Assembly (NCBI GenBank): GCA_021323675.1
Contig: JAJPKP010000020.1
Span: forward strand, 1-64,000
Length of the DNA: 64,000 nt
Source: Pseudomonadota bacterium
GTDB lineage: Bacteria > Desulfobacterota > Binatia > Binatales > Binataceae
Direction: 5' to 3'
The notes under the pieces are model-generated. The model made no database searches and had not been told where the DNA came from. It saw only the letters and a list, made by a program, of their open reading frames with translations. Positions 25,259 to 34,212 of the stretch are shown piece by piece. A program made the position numbers and the translations under genes. The stretch's first letter is position 1, and every line of letters begins with the position of its first letter.

Positions 25259-26191
25259 CTAGGCTGCGCGGCTGGAAACAGAGCCAACCTTGGAATGGCC
25301 TTCCCAGAACAGAACCACGGGACCGGCGATATAAACCGAAGAGTAGGTGCCCGTGATGAATCCGACCAGCAAGGTGAACGCCGAAGGCCGCAGGATGGGA
25401 CCGCCGAACGCAAGCAGCGCAATCAGGACCATAATCGCGGTGCCCGAAGTCAGGATGGTCCGCGACAAAGTCTCATTAATCGCGCGGTTCATGATCGTCG
25501 CGATCGGTTCGCGCCGGCGCTTGGCGGCATCTTCGCGAATTCGGTCGGACACGATGATCGTATCGTGCACCGAATATCCGATGACGGTCAGCAATGCCGC
25601 CAGCGTGGTGAGATCGAACTGAAGCTGGGAGATGACGAGCGCGCCGGTCACCACCAGCACGTCGTGGATCAACGCGATAACCGCCCCGGTGCCGAAGCTC
25701 CAGCTAACGTTGCGGAACTGAATCGCGATGAAAATGCCCATGAAGATGGTGGCGGCGATGACGGCTAGAAACCCTTTGCGTCTGAGGTCGCTGCCGACCT
25801 TCGCGCCTACGCTTTCAACCCGCACCACCTTTGCTCCGTCGGGGCCAAAGGTCTTCGCCAACTCGCCCTCGAGGGTGGGTCCGAGGCTCGCGATGTTTTT
25901 AACCTTTTCGAAGCGGAGCAAGTACGAATGCCCCGCCGATCCGAAGTCCTGGACGGTTATTTCGCCCAGGTCGAGCGGCGCCAGCGATCGACGGATCTCG
26001 TCGGCGCTGGTAGCTTTGGAAAATTGGACCTGAACCACGCTGCCGCCGACGAAATCGACGCCGTAGTTAAGCCCCTTGAAGATCAGGAGAAAAATCGCCG
26101 CGATGTTTATCGCGGTCGATAAAAGCACGAAAAAATGGCGTTTCCCGACGAAATCGACGTTTATGTCGGGGCGAATCAGTTGAAGAGACAT
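25259..26191 (-). CDS. secF: protein translocase subunit SecF
   Basis: SecF works with SecD to couple the proton gradient to Sec-dependent export. The 310-residue product has six TM helices, the SecF periplasmic domain after TM1 (GLNYGVDFVGGSVVQVQF), and the family motifs VIGYSVHDTIIVSDRIRE and LTSGTAIMVLIALLAFGG. SecD is normally immediately upstream; here the upstream neighbours are two small zinc-binding proteins, so secD must lie elsewhere. Confidence 0.95.
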   Translation of the reverse strand: MSLQLIRPDINVDFVGKRHFFVLLSTAINIAAIFLLIFKGLNYGVDFVGGSVVQVQFSKATSADEIRRSLAPLDLGEITVQDFGSAGHSYLLRFEKVKNIASLGPTLEGELAKTFGPDGAKVVRVESVGAKVGSDLRRKGFLAVIAATIFMGIFIAIQFRNVSWSFGTGAVIALIHDVLVVTGALVISQLQFDLTTLAALLTVIGYSVHDTIIVSDRIREDAAKRRREPIATIMNRAINETLSRTILTSGTAIMVLIALLAFGGPILRPSAFTLLVGFITGTYSSVYIAGPVVLFWEGHSKVGSVSSRAA

Positions 26192-26239
26192 CGGCCCTGT
26201 TTAGCTTTTCCGCCTTGCGGGCACAACCCTGTGCCGCCG

Positions 26240-26650
26240 TCAGCTCGCCGCGGCTCGCTTGCGGCGCGCCGGGCGCTCGGGCGCGGCCGGCCTGTGAGCG
26301 GCGGCCACGGGAGCAGAGGCGGACCTGGCCTTACTGCAGGCGCCGCAAAGGTTGTTCTGATTTTCAGGGTCTTCGGTAAGACCGTCATCGAGCGAATGGC
26401 AAACCTTCATGCAGTTGGCGCAGATGAAGTAAATGCCTTCGATCGTTTTGTTGATGCGCTCGCGGTTCAGAATTCTGCCGCGGAGCTTTTCGATCCGGAT
26501 GCCGAGTAGTTCGGCATACTGGCGCTTGATCTTGCGTCTGCCGGCTTCGTCCTTGGGAAGGTCCGCATCTTCATCGGCCTCGTCGGCCATGTCACCGAAG
26601 CCGGCGTAACGATCGCGCTTGGAGGTCTTGCTCTTCCGCGTTCTGCCCAT
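26240..26650 (-). CDS. unknown zinc-binding protein with basic tails
   Basis: The 136-residue protein has a basic N terminus (RKSKTSKRDR), an acidic stretch (EADEDADLP) and a helical region. A Cys cluster follows (FICANCMKVC, then LCGACS), fit to bind zinc. A basic Pro/Ala/Arg tail ends the protein. The charged ends suggest nucleic-acid binding. It lies 48 bases upstream of secF and 20 bases downstream of another zinc-ribbon gene. No characterised family was recognised. Confidence 0.62.
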   Translation of the reverse strand: MGRTRKSKTSKRDRYAGFGDMADEADEDADLPKDEAGRRKIKRQYAELLGIRIEKLRGRILNRERINKTIEGIYFICANCMKVCHSLDDGLTEDPENQNNLCGACSKARSASAPVAAAHRPAAPERPARRKRAAAS

Positions 26651-26670
26651 CGCCTCTTACTCCCGAATGC

Positions 26671-26841
26671 TCAACGCGTGCGGCCGATGAAGCCGCATGC
26701 CTTCTCGCATACCAGGTAGAAACCCTTGCGGCCGAAGCCGGTGAACTTGGTGACTTTGCTCTCGGCTCCGCAGTTGGGACAGATATGCTTGTGCTGCAGT
26801 TCGCCGCCCTTTTCCGCGGTCTTTGCCTTCTTTTCCGCCAT
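26671..26841 (-). CDS. 56-residue zinc-ribbon protein
   Basis: This short gene encodes MAEKKAKTAEKGGELQHKHI followed by CPNC, a basic stretch (KFTGFGRKGFYLV), then CEKAC, and ends GFIGRTR. The two Cys pairs make a compact zinc ribbon like those of L33/L28-type ribosomal or nucleic-acid-binding proteins. AGGTCAGGG precedes the ATG. It heads the minus-strand group 26841 to 24924 and is probably co-transcribed with the next zinc-binding protein and secF. Another frame here gives a longer translation with no family features. Confidence 0.72.
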   Translation of the reverse strand: MAEKKAKTAEKGGELQHKHICPNCGAESKVTKFTGFGRKGFYLVCEKACGFIGRTR

Positions 26842-27070
26842 GATAACCCTGACCTACGATGGATTTGTCGCCGGAACGCCGGTTAATCGCCAACGCGACG
26901 CCAATCTCAGAATGATTTAATCATTTTCGGGCAGTATAGAAAATCACCCGGCCGTCGCGACGCGTCCCGAGGCCGGGTGCGCACTAGAGCGTAAGCGCCG
27001 CCGTCATCCGCAGTCAATAGGCGCAGCCACGTTGCACCTGAGCTTGCTTGCGTCTATCGGTTAATGACCT

Positions 27071-27925
27071 GTGGATTCTCGATTGAAACCCAACGACGCC
27101 GTGCTCTTCATCGACCGCAAGGGCCGGCGCTACATGAAGCTTCTCAAGCCCGGTCAGAAACTCCTCATCCGCGGCGAACTGATGAGCGACGCTTTGTTCG
27201 GAATCGAAGAGGGCTCGCGCATCAAATTTTCATCCGGAGAAACCTTCCTGGTCCTGCGTCCCACGTACGCGGACCTCGTGCCCCATTTGCCACGGACCGC
27301 ACAGGTAATCTACCCGAAGGACACGGGCCCGATGCTCTTGTGGGGCGACGTTTTTCCGGGGGCCACCGTTATCGAGGGCGGAGTTGGCGCGGGCGCACTC
27401 ACTATCGCCCTGCTGCGCGCAATCGGGGCGAACGGCAGGCTCATCTCTTATGAAATCCGCGACGACTTCGCCAATCTTGCCAGGCGCAACGTGGCCGCAT
27501 TCTTCGGCGATGCGCCCAACTGGACGCTGAAACTTCGCGACCTGTACGCAGGCTTCGATGAAACCGGCGCCGATCGCATGTTCCTTGACCTGCCGGAACC
27601 GGGCCGCGCGCTCGAGATTGCCGCACGCGCGCTGCGCCCCGGCGGCGTGCTGGTCGGGTACGTTCCGACCGCACTGCAGCTAAAGGACACCGTCGAGGCC
27701 CTTCAGACGCATCCCAACTTCGGGCAAATCGAGAGTTTCGAAACCCTGCTGCGCCATTGGCAAGTCAAGGGACTCAGCGTTCGGCCCCTGAACCGGATGG
27801 TCGCGCATTCGGCATTCATCATCGTGGCTCGACGATTGGCAGATATTCCGGAACAGGCGGCCCCTGGAGAACAAGCATCGCAATGGCCGGATCGCGCGGA
27901 TGATGACGGCACCAGCGAAAGCTAG
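27071..27925 (+). CDS. trmI: tRNA (adenine-58-N1)-methyltransferase
   Basis: TrmI methylates A58 in the T loop of tRNA. The 284-residue protein has the N-terminal beta-barrel (GRRYMKLLKPGQKLLIRGEL), a Rossmann SAM-binding core (VIEGGVGAGALTIALLRAIG, SYEIRDDFANLARRN) and the family motif FLDLPEP. The start is GTG 27071. A hydrophilic tail of about 25 residues follows the catalytic domain. It is monocistronic and divergent from the zinc-ribbon/secF group. Confidence 0.92.
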   Translation: MDSRLKPNDAVLFIDRKGRRYMKLLKPGQKLLIRGELMSDALFGIEEGSRIKFSSGETFLVLRPTYADLVPHLPRTAQVIYPKDTGPMLLWGDVFPGATVIEGGVGAGALTIALLRAIGANGRLISYEIRDDFANLARRNVAAFFGDAPNWTLKLRDLYAGFDETGADRMFLDLPEPGRALEIAARALRPGGVLVGYVPTALQLKDTVEALQTHPNFGQIESFETLLRHWQVKGLSVRPLNRMVAHSAFIIVARRLADIPEQAAPGEQASQWPDRADDDGTSES

Positions 27926-27943
27926 CATCCGTCCGCCCGCGCT

Positions 27944-28708
27944 CTACTTTGCAACGAGCACTTTCCCCGTAGTGCTGTCGATGTGATAGAGCCAGAAAGC
28001 GGTCACCTTCTCCTGCGTGATCATCGCCACCAACCCCACCCCTGGGGCAAACAAGTTGTACTGCGTGTCCTTGGTCTCTGCCGGCCCTACTCTGCCCGAG
28101 AATTTCATGCGCAAAAGGACGGCGGGAAACGTGCCGGCGGGAACGGTTGTCTGAAACGTACCAAGATAGGTGCAGGTGCCGTTCAGGTTTCCTGAAAACC
28201 GTTGATCACCGGGATCGTCCAGATAATTGACCGATACCTTCTGCTGATACGCGCGCGTCTCGCCCGGCTTCATCCCCGTAGGCACGAACGGATTCGGCGG
28301 AGTGCTGATGACGATCACGCCCTCGTTGGAGTCGCTTACGCTCGGCATCGTGAGCTCGCCGGCATCGGTCTGACGAATGAAGCCGGTGAGCGTCGGGGTA
28401 AACTGGAAGCGCCAGGCGGGCTTTCCACTCGGACGCTCAACCTTCGACAGCCCGAGATAGTCGATGCGTCCGGGGTGGGCACCCGAAATCACTTTGTACA
28501 CGAGCGGTTTTTCGCGCAGCGGAAAATAGACCGAGGCATCGGCGATCGGTTGACTGGGCAGCGGCTCGCCTACCACCCCCGGACCAAGCTGGGCATCGAT
28601 GCGCTGTCGATCCTGGGGCGGCAAAGGCAGGAGGATGTCTTCAGTGCGCGCAATTCGGGGATGAACAAAGACCGCGCTCAATACCAGTGCAACAAGCATT
28701 CGCTTCAT
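27944..28708 (-). CDS. secreted unknown protein
   Basis: The 254-residue protein has a signal peptide (about 1-22, MKRMLVALVLSAVF...ARTED) and a mature beta-rich domain with PLREKPLVYKVISGAHPG, GKPAWRFQFTPTLTGF, VPAGTFPAVLLRMKFSG and APGVGLVAMITQEKVTAFW. The last segments resemble DUF3108-like periplasmic domains, but the match is not firm. It is convergent with trmI, 18 bases apart. A hairpin lies at its translation start (28712-28742). Confidence 0.68.
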   Translation of the reverse strand: MKRMLVALVLSAVFVHPRIARTEDILLPLPPQDRQRIDAQLGPGVVGEPLPSQPIADASVYFPLREKPLVYKVISGAHPGRIDYLGLSKVERPSGKPAWRFQFTPTLTGFIRQTDAGELTMPSVSDSNEGVIVISTPPNPFVPTGMKPGETRAYQQKVSVNYLDDPGDQRFSGNLNGTCTYLGTFQTTVPAGTFPAVLLRMKFSGRVGPAETKDTQYNLFAPGVGLVAMITQEKVTAFWLYHIDSTTGKVLVAK

Positions 28709-28711
28709 GCC

Positions 28712-28742
28712 CTTGGCTCATAGACCAATACCTCGAGCCAAG
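28712..28742 (-). promoter_or_regulatory. hairpin just upstream of the 28708 start codon
   Basis: CTTGGCTC (28712-28719) and GAGCCAAG (28735-28742) form a perfect 8-bp inverted repeat with a 15-base loop. It ends three bases before the ATG (minus strand) and therefore takes in the ribosome-binding region. It could lower or regulate translation, or end the upstream PBP transcript, though a U-tract is absent. Confidence 0.35.
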
Positions 28743-28781
28743 CCACTGGCCTTTGGTTCCATCCCCAGGCTTTTTTCTGGC

Positions 28782-31232
28782 CTAGCGGAACAATCCGCCA
28801 AAGAAGCCGGAAATCGCGCCGAGCACACTTCCGGAAGAAGGACTCGGTGCGGCGCTCGGCGCCGGTTCCGCAATCGGAGGAGGCGCGGGCGTGTTCGTCT
28901 CTGCCTCAGTGGCGCGTGGCGGCGCCGATGCGAGCAAGCCGCCATGCAACGCGCAGGTTGCGGTTGGTGCAGTCCCGATCAAGAACGGAACCGTGACCGC
29001 CCTTGGACATGACGCAGTCGCAAGACCGCCGCTCTGCGGGTCGATAGTGGCGTAGGTGATCCCTGACGGCTCGGCGAAATCGGGGGAATCGGAAGGAACG
29101 GCCTGCTTCATGAACGAGACCCAGGCGGGCAGCGCCGCCTGAGCACCAGGCATCGAAAGGCTCTGTGGCGTATCGAAACCTACCCACACTCCGCAGACAA
29201 GTTCCGGCGTGTAACCGATAAAGTAGCCGTCGTGGTAGTCCTGGGTCGTTCCGGTCTTGCCTGCCGCTGGAAAGTCGATTCCCATTCGCGATGCGGACGC
29301 GCCGGTGCCGTAGTGCAAGACCTGCTTCAGAGCACCGGTTATCAGGTATGCGACCGCGGGATTGATGACACGGCGCTCTTCGTCATCGTGATGGTAGATG
29401 AGATGGCCGGCGCCATCGACCACCGATTCGACTGCATACGGAGGATCTTCCAGCCCACCGCTCGCAAAGACCTGGTACGCGCCGGTCAGCTCGAGCAGCG
29501 TGGTTTCATCCGCTCCAATCGAAATCGGCAAAACTGCATGCAGGTCTTCGTTGATGCCCATCTGATGAGCGATCGCGACGATTCTTGGCGCGCCAAGCTG
29601 GCTGCCTACCCATGCGGTTGGAACGTTGAGTGATTCGTACAGCGCCTCAACTACCGTCACCTGTCCTTGATAGGTGTGCTCGTAGTTCACCGGAGTCCAT
29701 CCGCCGAAAGACATCGGACGATCGGGCAGGGGTGACGCGAGCGTAAGCGGGGGTGAGAAGGGAGACCGCTCGGGATCGAGCGCCGCGAGATACACGATTG
29801 GCTTGAATGCCGATCCGGGCTGGCGTTGCGCCATCGCGGCTCGGTTGAACTGACTCGAGGAATAATCGCGCCCTCCAACCATCGCGCGGATCGCTCCCGT
29901 CTCCGCATCTATCGCCACCATCGCGCTTTCGAGCCGGTCTTTGCTATTGGAGCGGCGCAGCCGGGGATGGCGCTTTTCCAGTTCGGCCAGGTTCTCGTTG
30001 ACCGCGTCAGCCGCATCGGCCTGCAGCCGCGCATCGAGGGTAGTGTAAACCTTCAAACCTTCGAGATGAGCATGAAGGCCGGGAATCTTCTGCACAAAAC
30101 TCGCGACGTAGTCGGTGAAGTACGGCGCGCGCCTCAGTCCGGGCGGCTTGGTTACATCGATGGGCGATGCCAGCGCCGCCCGGTAAGTCGCCACGTCGAT
30201 AACCCCGTCGCGCCACATGACGCCGAGCACGGTGTCGCGCCGCGCCCGGCAGGAATCCGGGTGGCGGCGAGGATCGTAGAGACTGGGCGCCTGGATCATT
30301 CCGATCAGCGTCGCGGCTTCCGCCGGAGTGACCTGGCGCAGATCCTTGTTGAACAGGTAGCGCGCAGCCTGCGGCAGGCCTTCGATCGGCGTCCCGCTGT
30401 AGGCGCCCATCGGCACGTCATTGATGTAGCGTTCGAGTATCTCGTTCTTGCTGAGGCGGATTTCGAGCACAATCGCAACCGCGAGTTCGCGGAACTTGCG
30501 GCCGAAACTTCGCTCGTGGCGATCGAGAAAGGTACGCGCGAGTTGCTGCGTAATCGTGCTGGCTCCCTGCGCAAGATGGTGCGATCGAAGGTCCACGACA
30601 GCCGCTTCCACGACGCGAATCGGATCGATTCCGGGATGGTAATAGAACCAGCGATCTTCAGTGGCGATCAGGCCGCGAACCAGGTACGGCTTGAGATCGA
30701 CCAGCGCCACATCGACGCGCTCGGCCGGGGCGCCCGGCAGCAGGCGTCCGATAACCTCCGGCTCGAGCATCGCGGAATTTTTGGCCACGCCGAACGCATC
30801 CGCAATCGCCGCAACCCTGTCTCCTTCCAGGCGAAGCTTGACCACCGAAGCGGCATAGTTGGTGGTTCCAACGCTGAAATCGCGGACATATATCGTCATC
30901 GCAGCGCCCGACTGAGAGAATTCGCCGGGCGCATTCGCCACCGGCGTTTGGGTATAGCTGAGATGATTGAGGCGATCGATCAGGCCAAAGCTGGTTACGT
31001 CATCGCCCCGCCTGATTACCGCCGGAGCTGAGTAGATCGCGGAGCTGAGCGCCGCGCGCCGCTGCTCGATCAGCGCGGAGATTTCTGAATAGAGCTGTGC
31101 AAGGTAAAAACCGGTGCCGAAGCACAGCAATAGGAAGCCGGCGCCGGCAATCGTGCTCACCCGCCATCCGCCGATTCGCCATGCAGGCTTCGGCTTGCCG
31201 CCCTGACCCCGCCGCTTGACCCCGCCGGCCAT
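28782..31232 (-). CDS. class A penicillin-binding protein (PBP1B-like)
   Basis: This bifunctional murein polymerase and cross-linker is anchored by one N-terminal TM helix (about 28-50). The 816-residue protein has a UB2H-like region (about 60-150) and a GT51 glycosyltransferase domain (about 165-340, Glu in ATEDRWFYYHPGID, QGASTITQQLARTF). Its transpeptidase domain has SxxK in PGSAFKPIVY, SxN in ESLNVPTAW and KTG in AAGKTGTTQDY. A Pro/Ala/Ser-rich C-terminal linker ends in a short amphipathic GAISGFFGGLFR helix. ATG 31232 is preferred over an in-frame TTG six bases earlier. Confidence 0.94.
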   Translation of the reverse strand: MAGGVKRRGQGGKPKPAWRIGGWRVSTIAGAGFLLLCFGTGFYLAQLYSEISALIEQRRAALSSAIYSAPAVIRRGDDVTSFGLIDRLNHLSYTQTPVANAPGEFSQSGAAMTIYVRDFSVGTTNYAASVVKLRLEGDRVAAIADAFGVAKNSAMLEPEVIGRLLPGAPAERVDVALVDLKPYLVRGLIATEDRWFYYHPGIDPIRVVEAAVVDLRSHHLAQGASTITQQLARTFLDRHERSFGRKFRELAVAIVLEIRLSKNEILERYINDVPMGAYSGTPIEGLPQAARYLFNKDLRQVTPAEAATLIGMIQAPSLYDPRRHPDSCRARRDTVLGVMWRDGVIDVATYRAALASPIDVTKPPGLRRAPYFTDYVASFVQKIPGLHAHLEGLKVYTTLDARLQADAADAVNENLAELEKRHPRLRRSNSKDRLESAMVAIDAETGAIRAMVGGRDYSSSQFNRAAMAQRQPGSAFKPIVYLAALDPERSPFSPPLTLASPLPDRPMSFGGWTPVNYEHTYQGQVTVVEALYESLNVPTAWVGSQLGAPRIVAIAHQMGINEDLHAVLPISIGADETTLLELTGAYQVFASGGLEDPPYAVESVVDGAGHLIYHHDDEERRVINPAVAYLITGALKQVLHYGTGASASRMGIDFPAAGKTGTTQDYHDGYFIGYTPELVCGVWVGFDTPQSLSMPGAQAALPAWVSFMKQAVPSDSPDFAEPSGITYATIDPQSGGLATASCPRAVTVPFLIGTAPTATCALHGGLLASAPPRATEAETNTPAPPPIAEPAPSAAPSPSSGSVLGAISGFFGGLFR

Positions 31233-31349
31233 TGCCAATTCTGCTTCAGGCGATCATAGCCGAAACGATTGTGCGATGCTGGAACTATTTTGGCCCGAGT
31301 TGCTGGACTGAATCGAAGCCAGGCATCGAGCGGCGAAGGCGGAAAGGGG

Positions 31350-31835
31350 TTATTTCTTGTAGCCGAAACGCCGCAGCATTGCGTGCCGCTCCTTTTGCTC
31401 GTCCTCGCCCTCGATCCCTTTGGGCGAACTTCCATCAATCACTCCGATCACGCCGCATCCATCACCTTCCCGCACGACCAGAACGCAAAGCGGGTTCGCC
31501 GTGGCGCAGAAAACGGTACATACCTCGCTCACCGATTTGATCTGATTGAGAACGTTGACCGGGAAAGCATTGCCGAGCATCACGACGAACACATGCCCTG
31601 CCGCGATCGCGGAAACCGATTCAACCGCGGCCTGCTCCAGCTTCTCGTCGGTACCGGTATGTCGCACCAGGCAGGGCCCCGAGGCTTCGGCAAATGCCAG
31701 GCCGAATTGAATGCCGGGGACCGCCTGGACCAGCGCTTCGTAGATGTCCTCGACGGTCTTGATGAAATGCGCCTGACCTACGATTACGTTGACATCTTCA
31801 ACCGGCCTGACAATTTCAATCGCCTTGATTTCCAT
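31350..31835 (-). CDS. adenosine-specific kinase family protein (PF04008)
   Basis: The 161-residue protein (ATG 31835, MEIKAIEIVRPVEDVNVIVG) fits the family length. It shows the conserved QAHFIKTVEDIYEAL, GIQFGLAFAEASGPCLVRHTG and VCTVFCATANPLCVLV motifs, with SSPKGIEGEDEQKER near the end. The family was named for adenosine-binding archaeal structures; its physiological role in bacteria is not well defined. AAGGGCGAG precedes the ATG. The gene is divergent from the HExxH protein by 76 bases, so they may share control. Confidence 0.85.
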   Translation of the reverse strand: MEIKAIEIVRPVEDVNVIVGQAHFIKTVEDIYEALVQAVPGIQFGLAFAEASGPCLVRHTGTDEKLEQAAVESVSAIAAGHVFVVMLGNAFPVNVLNQIKSVSEVCTVFCATANPLCVLVVREGDGCGVIGVIDGSSPKGIEGEDEQKERHAMLRRFGYKK

Positions 31836-31911
31836 CGACTCGCCCTTTCTCGATGAACATCGGTCGATGATATGAAAGCAGGGAAAGCGCGGAAAGACAC
31901 GGTGATGCTCG

Positions 31912-32523
31912 ATGCCGCCCTCCGGACCAAGGAAACCGCCGGACAAGTTGCCGGCCTACTTTTACCGGCTCTCCCCGCGCGCACAGAGATGCTATCTGGC
32001 GAGCGATTCCGCCACCAACTACGAGTTTGTGCCCGATAAGGCTGTGGGCAAAGCCGTCTCGGAACTGATGCGAGTACTGGAGAGCGGAAAGGCAGCGGCC
32101 ACCGAACAAGCCGCGCGCAAGGTCGTGGCCGAAACCTGCCGGGTCGCCGGCGTGGTACCACCGACGATCGATGTCCGCGAGGTAAGGCCGAAGAACGCGC
32201 GGGGAGAACTGCATGGCCTGTTTTATCCCGCCAATCCGCGCAAGCCCTCGGGCCCGCATATCGTGCTGTGGATGCGAACGGCGGAACGGCACGATGTGGT
32301 CAAGCCGCGGACCTTCGTGCGCACCTTGATGCATGAGCTGGCGCACTACTTTGATTACAGCGTTCTCAAGCTCGAAGACTCATTTCACACGCGAGGATTC
32401 TTTTCTCGTGAGTCCTACCTGATGCGCACCACGAGCCCCCGGCGCGAGGAACCTCGAGAAACCGAGGGCCCTGCGATGCTCCGGGCGTGGCTTGACAGAC
32501 ACGGCGGCGATTCAGATAGGTAA
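31912..32523 (+). CDS. putative zinc metallopeptidase with HExxH motif, unknown family
   Basis: The 203-residue protein has no signal peptide. A helical region (about 45-80) precedes a strand-rich part, and TLMHELAHYFDYS near residue 143 provides an HExxH zinc motif. The nearby FHTRGFFSRESY segment recalls small gluzincin-like or SprT-like domains. The C-terminal 30 residues are charged. It overlaps nothing and is followed after 72 bases by another unknown gene. Catalytic activity is inferred from the motif alone. Confidence 0.68.
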   Translation: MPPSGPRKPPDKLPAYFYRLSPRAQRCYLASDSATNYEFVPDKAVGKAVSELMRVLESGKAAATEQAARKVVAETCRVAGVVPPTIDVREVRPKNARGELHGLFYPANPRKPSGPHIVLWMRTAERHDVVKPRTFVRTLMHELAHYFDYSVLKLEDSFHTRGFFSRESYLMRTTSPRREEPRETEGPAMLRAWLDRHGGDSDR

Positions 32524-32595
32524 TATCCGCAAACGGCCGCATCGGATGCTTACTCATGCAGGGCAGCGTATTGCGGCGACAGGCAGGTGGGGGAA

Positions 32596-33060
32596 ATGGC
32601 ATCGGCGATGGGACTCTTCGACAGGTTTCTATCATCTCCCGAAAAGCGCGCATTGGCTGAGCTGGCCGCACTGGCCGGCCGCAAGGAGACGCTAATCGAC
32701 CGCCTTCGGCGGCACGCCTCAATGTGCCCCTATCCCACGATAAAATCCGGCATCGATCGGATCGCCGAAGGCCAGGCGGAGAGCTTCAAGATTCTGCGCA
32801 ACATCCTGACCGATCGCGATCTGTGGCCGCGTCCGCCTGAGGCGACGCCGCGCGAAGGCTCAAACAACTGGGAGCGGCTCACGAGTGACCTCGAGGTTCT
32901 TCGCGTCATCGCGGTCGGAATGCAGAAGGAAGCCGGGGTTTGGGAAGGAATCGATCTCTCGATCTCGCAGCAAATCGCTCAGATCGCCGTCGCGGACAGC
33001 GAAGCGGAAGAGGAACTGCGCGCGCTCGCCTTGAAATGCGACCCGCAGGCGCTGGACTAG
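32596..33060 (+). CDS. unknown helical protein
   Basis: The 154-residue protein is mostly helical (RALAELAALAGRKETLIDRL, then SGIDRIAEGQAESFKILRNIL, and a C-terminal SQQIAQIAVADSEAEEELRAL). I saw no metal motif or signal peptide. GTG 32587, ATG 32596 and ATG 32608 are all possible starts; GGTGGGG just upstream favours 32596. It is tail-to-tail with manC, 5 bases apart. It may be co-transcribed with the HExxH gene. Confidence 0.58.
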   Translation: MASAMGLFDRFLSSPEKRALAELAALAGRKETLIDRLRRHASMCPYPTIKSGIDRIAEGQAESFKILRNILTDRDLWPRPPEATPREGSNNWERLTSDLEVLRVIAVGMQKEAGVWEGIDLSISQQIAQIAVADSEAEEELRALALKCDPQALD

Positions 33061-33065
33061 CCGAA

Positions 33066-34133
33066 CTACAGGTATCGTCCCAGGCCGCGCCGGGCGAGTT
33101 CCTCGCTGACGCGCCTGAGCTTCTGTGACTCGGAGCGGCGCGTCACCAGAATGGCGTCCTCCGTATCGATCGCGACGATATCGTCCACCCCAAACAGCAC
33201 CATCAGGCGCCTTCCCGCCTGCGCCACGACACGGCTGGAATCGAGGGCAAGAACGTTGCCGCGCAGAATCTGTCCCTCTTTTCCGCCGAGCGCCTGGCGA
33301 AGTCCCTCCCACGAACCCACGTCATGCCACTTGAATCGGGCGCGCACGCCGAGAATGCGGCGGCTTTTCTCGACTATCTCGCGGTCAAACGAATCAAACG
33401 AGAGCTTCACGTACTGACTGGCTACATGACGCGGGGACTTGAGCGCCATCCGCTTCACCGCGACGCGCAATGGCGGAGCGAGTTCGCGCAATTCGGCGTC
33501 CAGCGTGCCGGTGGACATCACAAACATGCCCGCGTTCCACAAATACTTTCCTGACTCGACCATCCGCCGGGCAACAGCCACCGACGGTTTTTCTACGAAT
33601 CGCTCCACCACGAAGCCCGTGCCGCGCGCCGGTCCAATCTTCTGGTAGCCAAAGCCGGGCTCGGGATGATCGGGCGGAACGCCAATCACGACAATCGACT
33701 TTTCGCTGGAAGCCAGATCGACCGCGTCCGCCAACGTCGCCCGAAACCCGGCGGCGGGCTCGATCAGGTGATCTGCCGGCATTACTGCGATGACGCCTTC
33801 GCCCTTGCGCCGTTCGATCACCGCCGCGCCATAGGCGATCGCGACCGCGGTGCCGCGCGCGGCCGGTTCGATGATGAGATTGCTTCTGGGGATGAGTGTC
33901 GCGACTTCCCTCCTGAACGCGCCCGCGTGAGTCTGCGCCACCAGAACAAAAATGTTTTCGCGCGCAACCAGGGGTCTGAGTCGTCGGATAGTATCGGCAA
34001 GAAGCGATCGCTTGCCGTTCACCGAAAAGAGCGGTTTCGGCCGCGCGGCGCGGCTGGCCGGCCAGAATCGGGTGCCGCTTCCTCCCGCGATTATCAAGGC
34101 AAAAGTGCGGGGGGCTATGCGCCGCGATGCCAT
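33066..34133 (-). CDS. manC: mannose-1-phosphate guanylyltransferase
   Basis: This enzyme makes GDP-mannose from mannose-1-phosphate and GTP for polysaccharide and glycan synthesis. The 355-residue protein has the nucleotidyltransferase signature IIAGGSGTRFWPASR, then ARPKPL, VMPADHLI, the FVEKP sugar-binding motif, LWNAGMFVM and WHDVGSWEGL. There is no fused phosphomannose isomerase domain. It follows the phosphomannomutase gene by about 80 bases on the same strand, giving two consecutive steps. Confidence 0.94.
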   Translation of the reverse strand: MASRRIAPRTFALIIAGGSGTRFWPASRAARPKPLFSVNGKRSLLADTIRRLRPLVARENIFVLVAQTHAGAFRREVATLIPRSNLIIEPAARGTAVAIAYGAAVIERRKGEGVIAVMPADHLIEPAAGFRATLADAVDLASSEKSIVVIGVPPDHPEPGFGYQKIGPARGTGFVVERFVEKPSVAVARRMVESGKYLWNAGMFVMSTGTLDAELRELAPPLRVAVKRMALKSPRHVASQYVKLSFDSFDREIVEKSRRILGVRARFKWHDVGSWEGLRQALGGKEGQILRGNVLALDSSRVVAQAGRRLMVLFGVDDIVAIDTEDAILVTRRSESQKLRRVSEELARRGLGRYL

Positions 34134-34212
34134 CGCCAGGTGCTCCTTGCGCAGTCGTCGGGGACTCGGAACATTTCGTGAAGACAGGTGGGTGCTAAGC
34201 GTACCGCCATCT

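Noticed and set aside
26657..26893. 78-codon minus-strand frame over the small zinc-ribbon gene
   Set aside because: A different frame (26671-26841) gives a protein with two clean Cys pairs and a ribosome-binding site.
29826..31031. 401-codon plus-strand frame opposite the PBP gene
   Set aside because: It mirrors a bifunctional PBP with all catalytic motifs and has no ribosome-binding site or recognisable domain.
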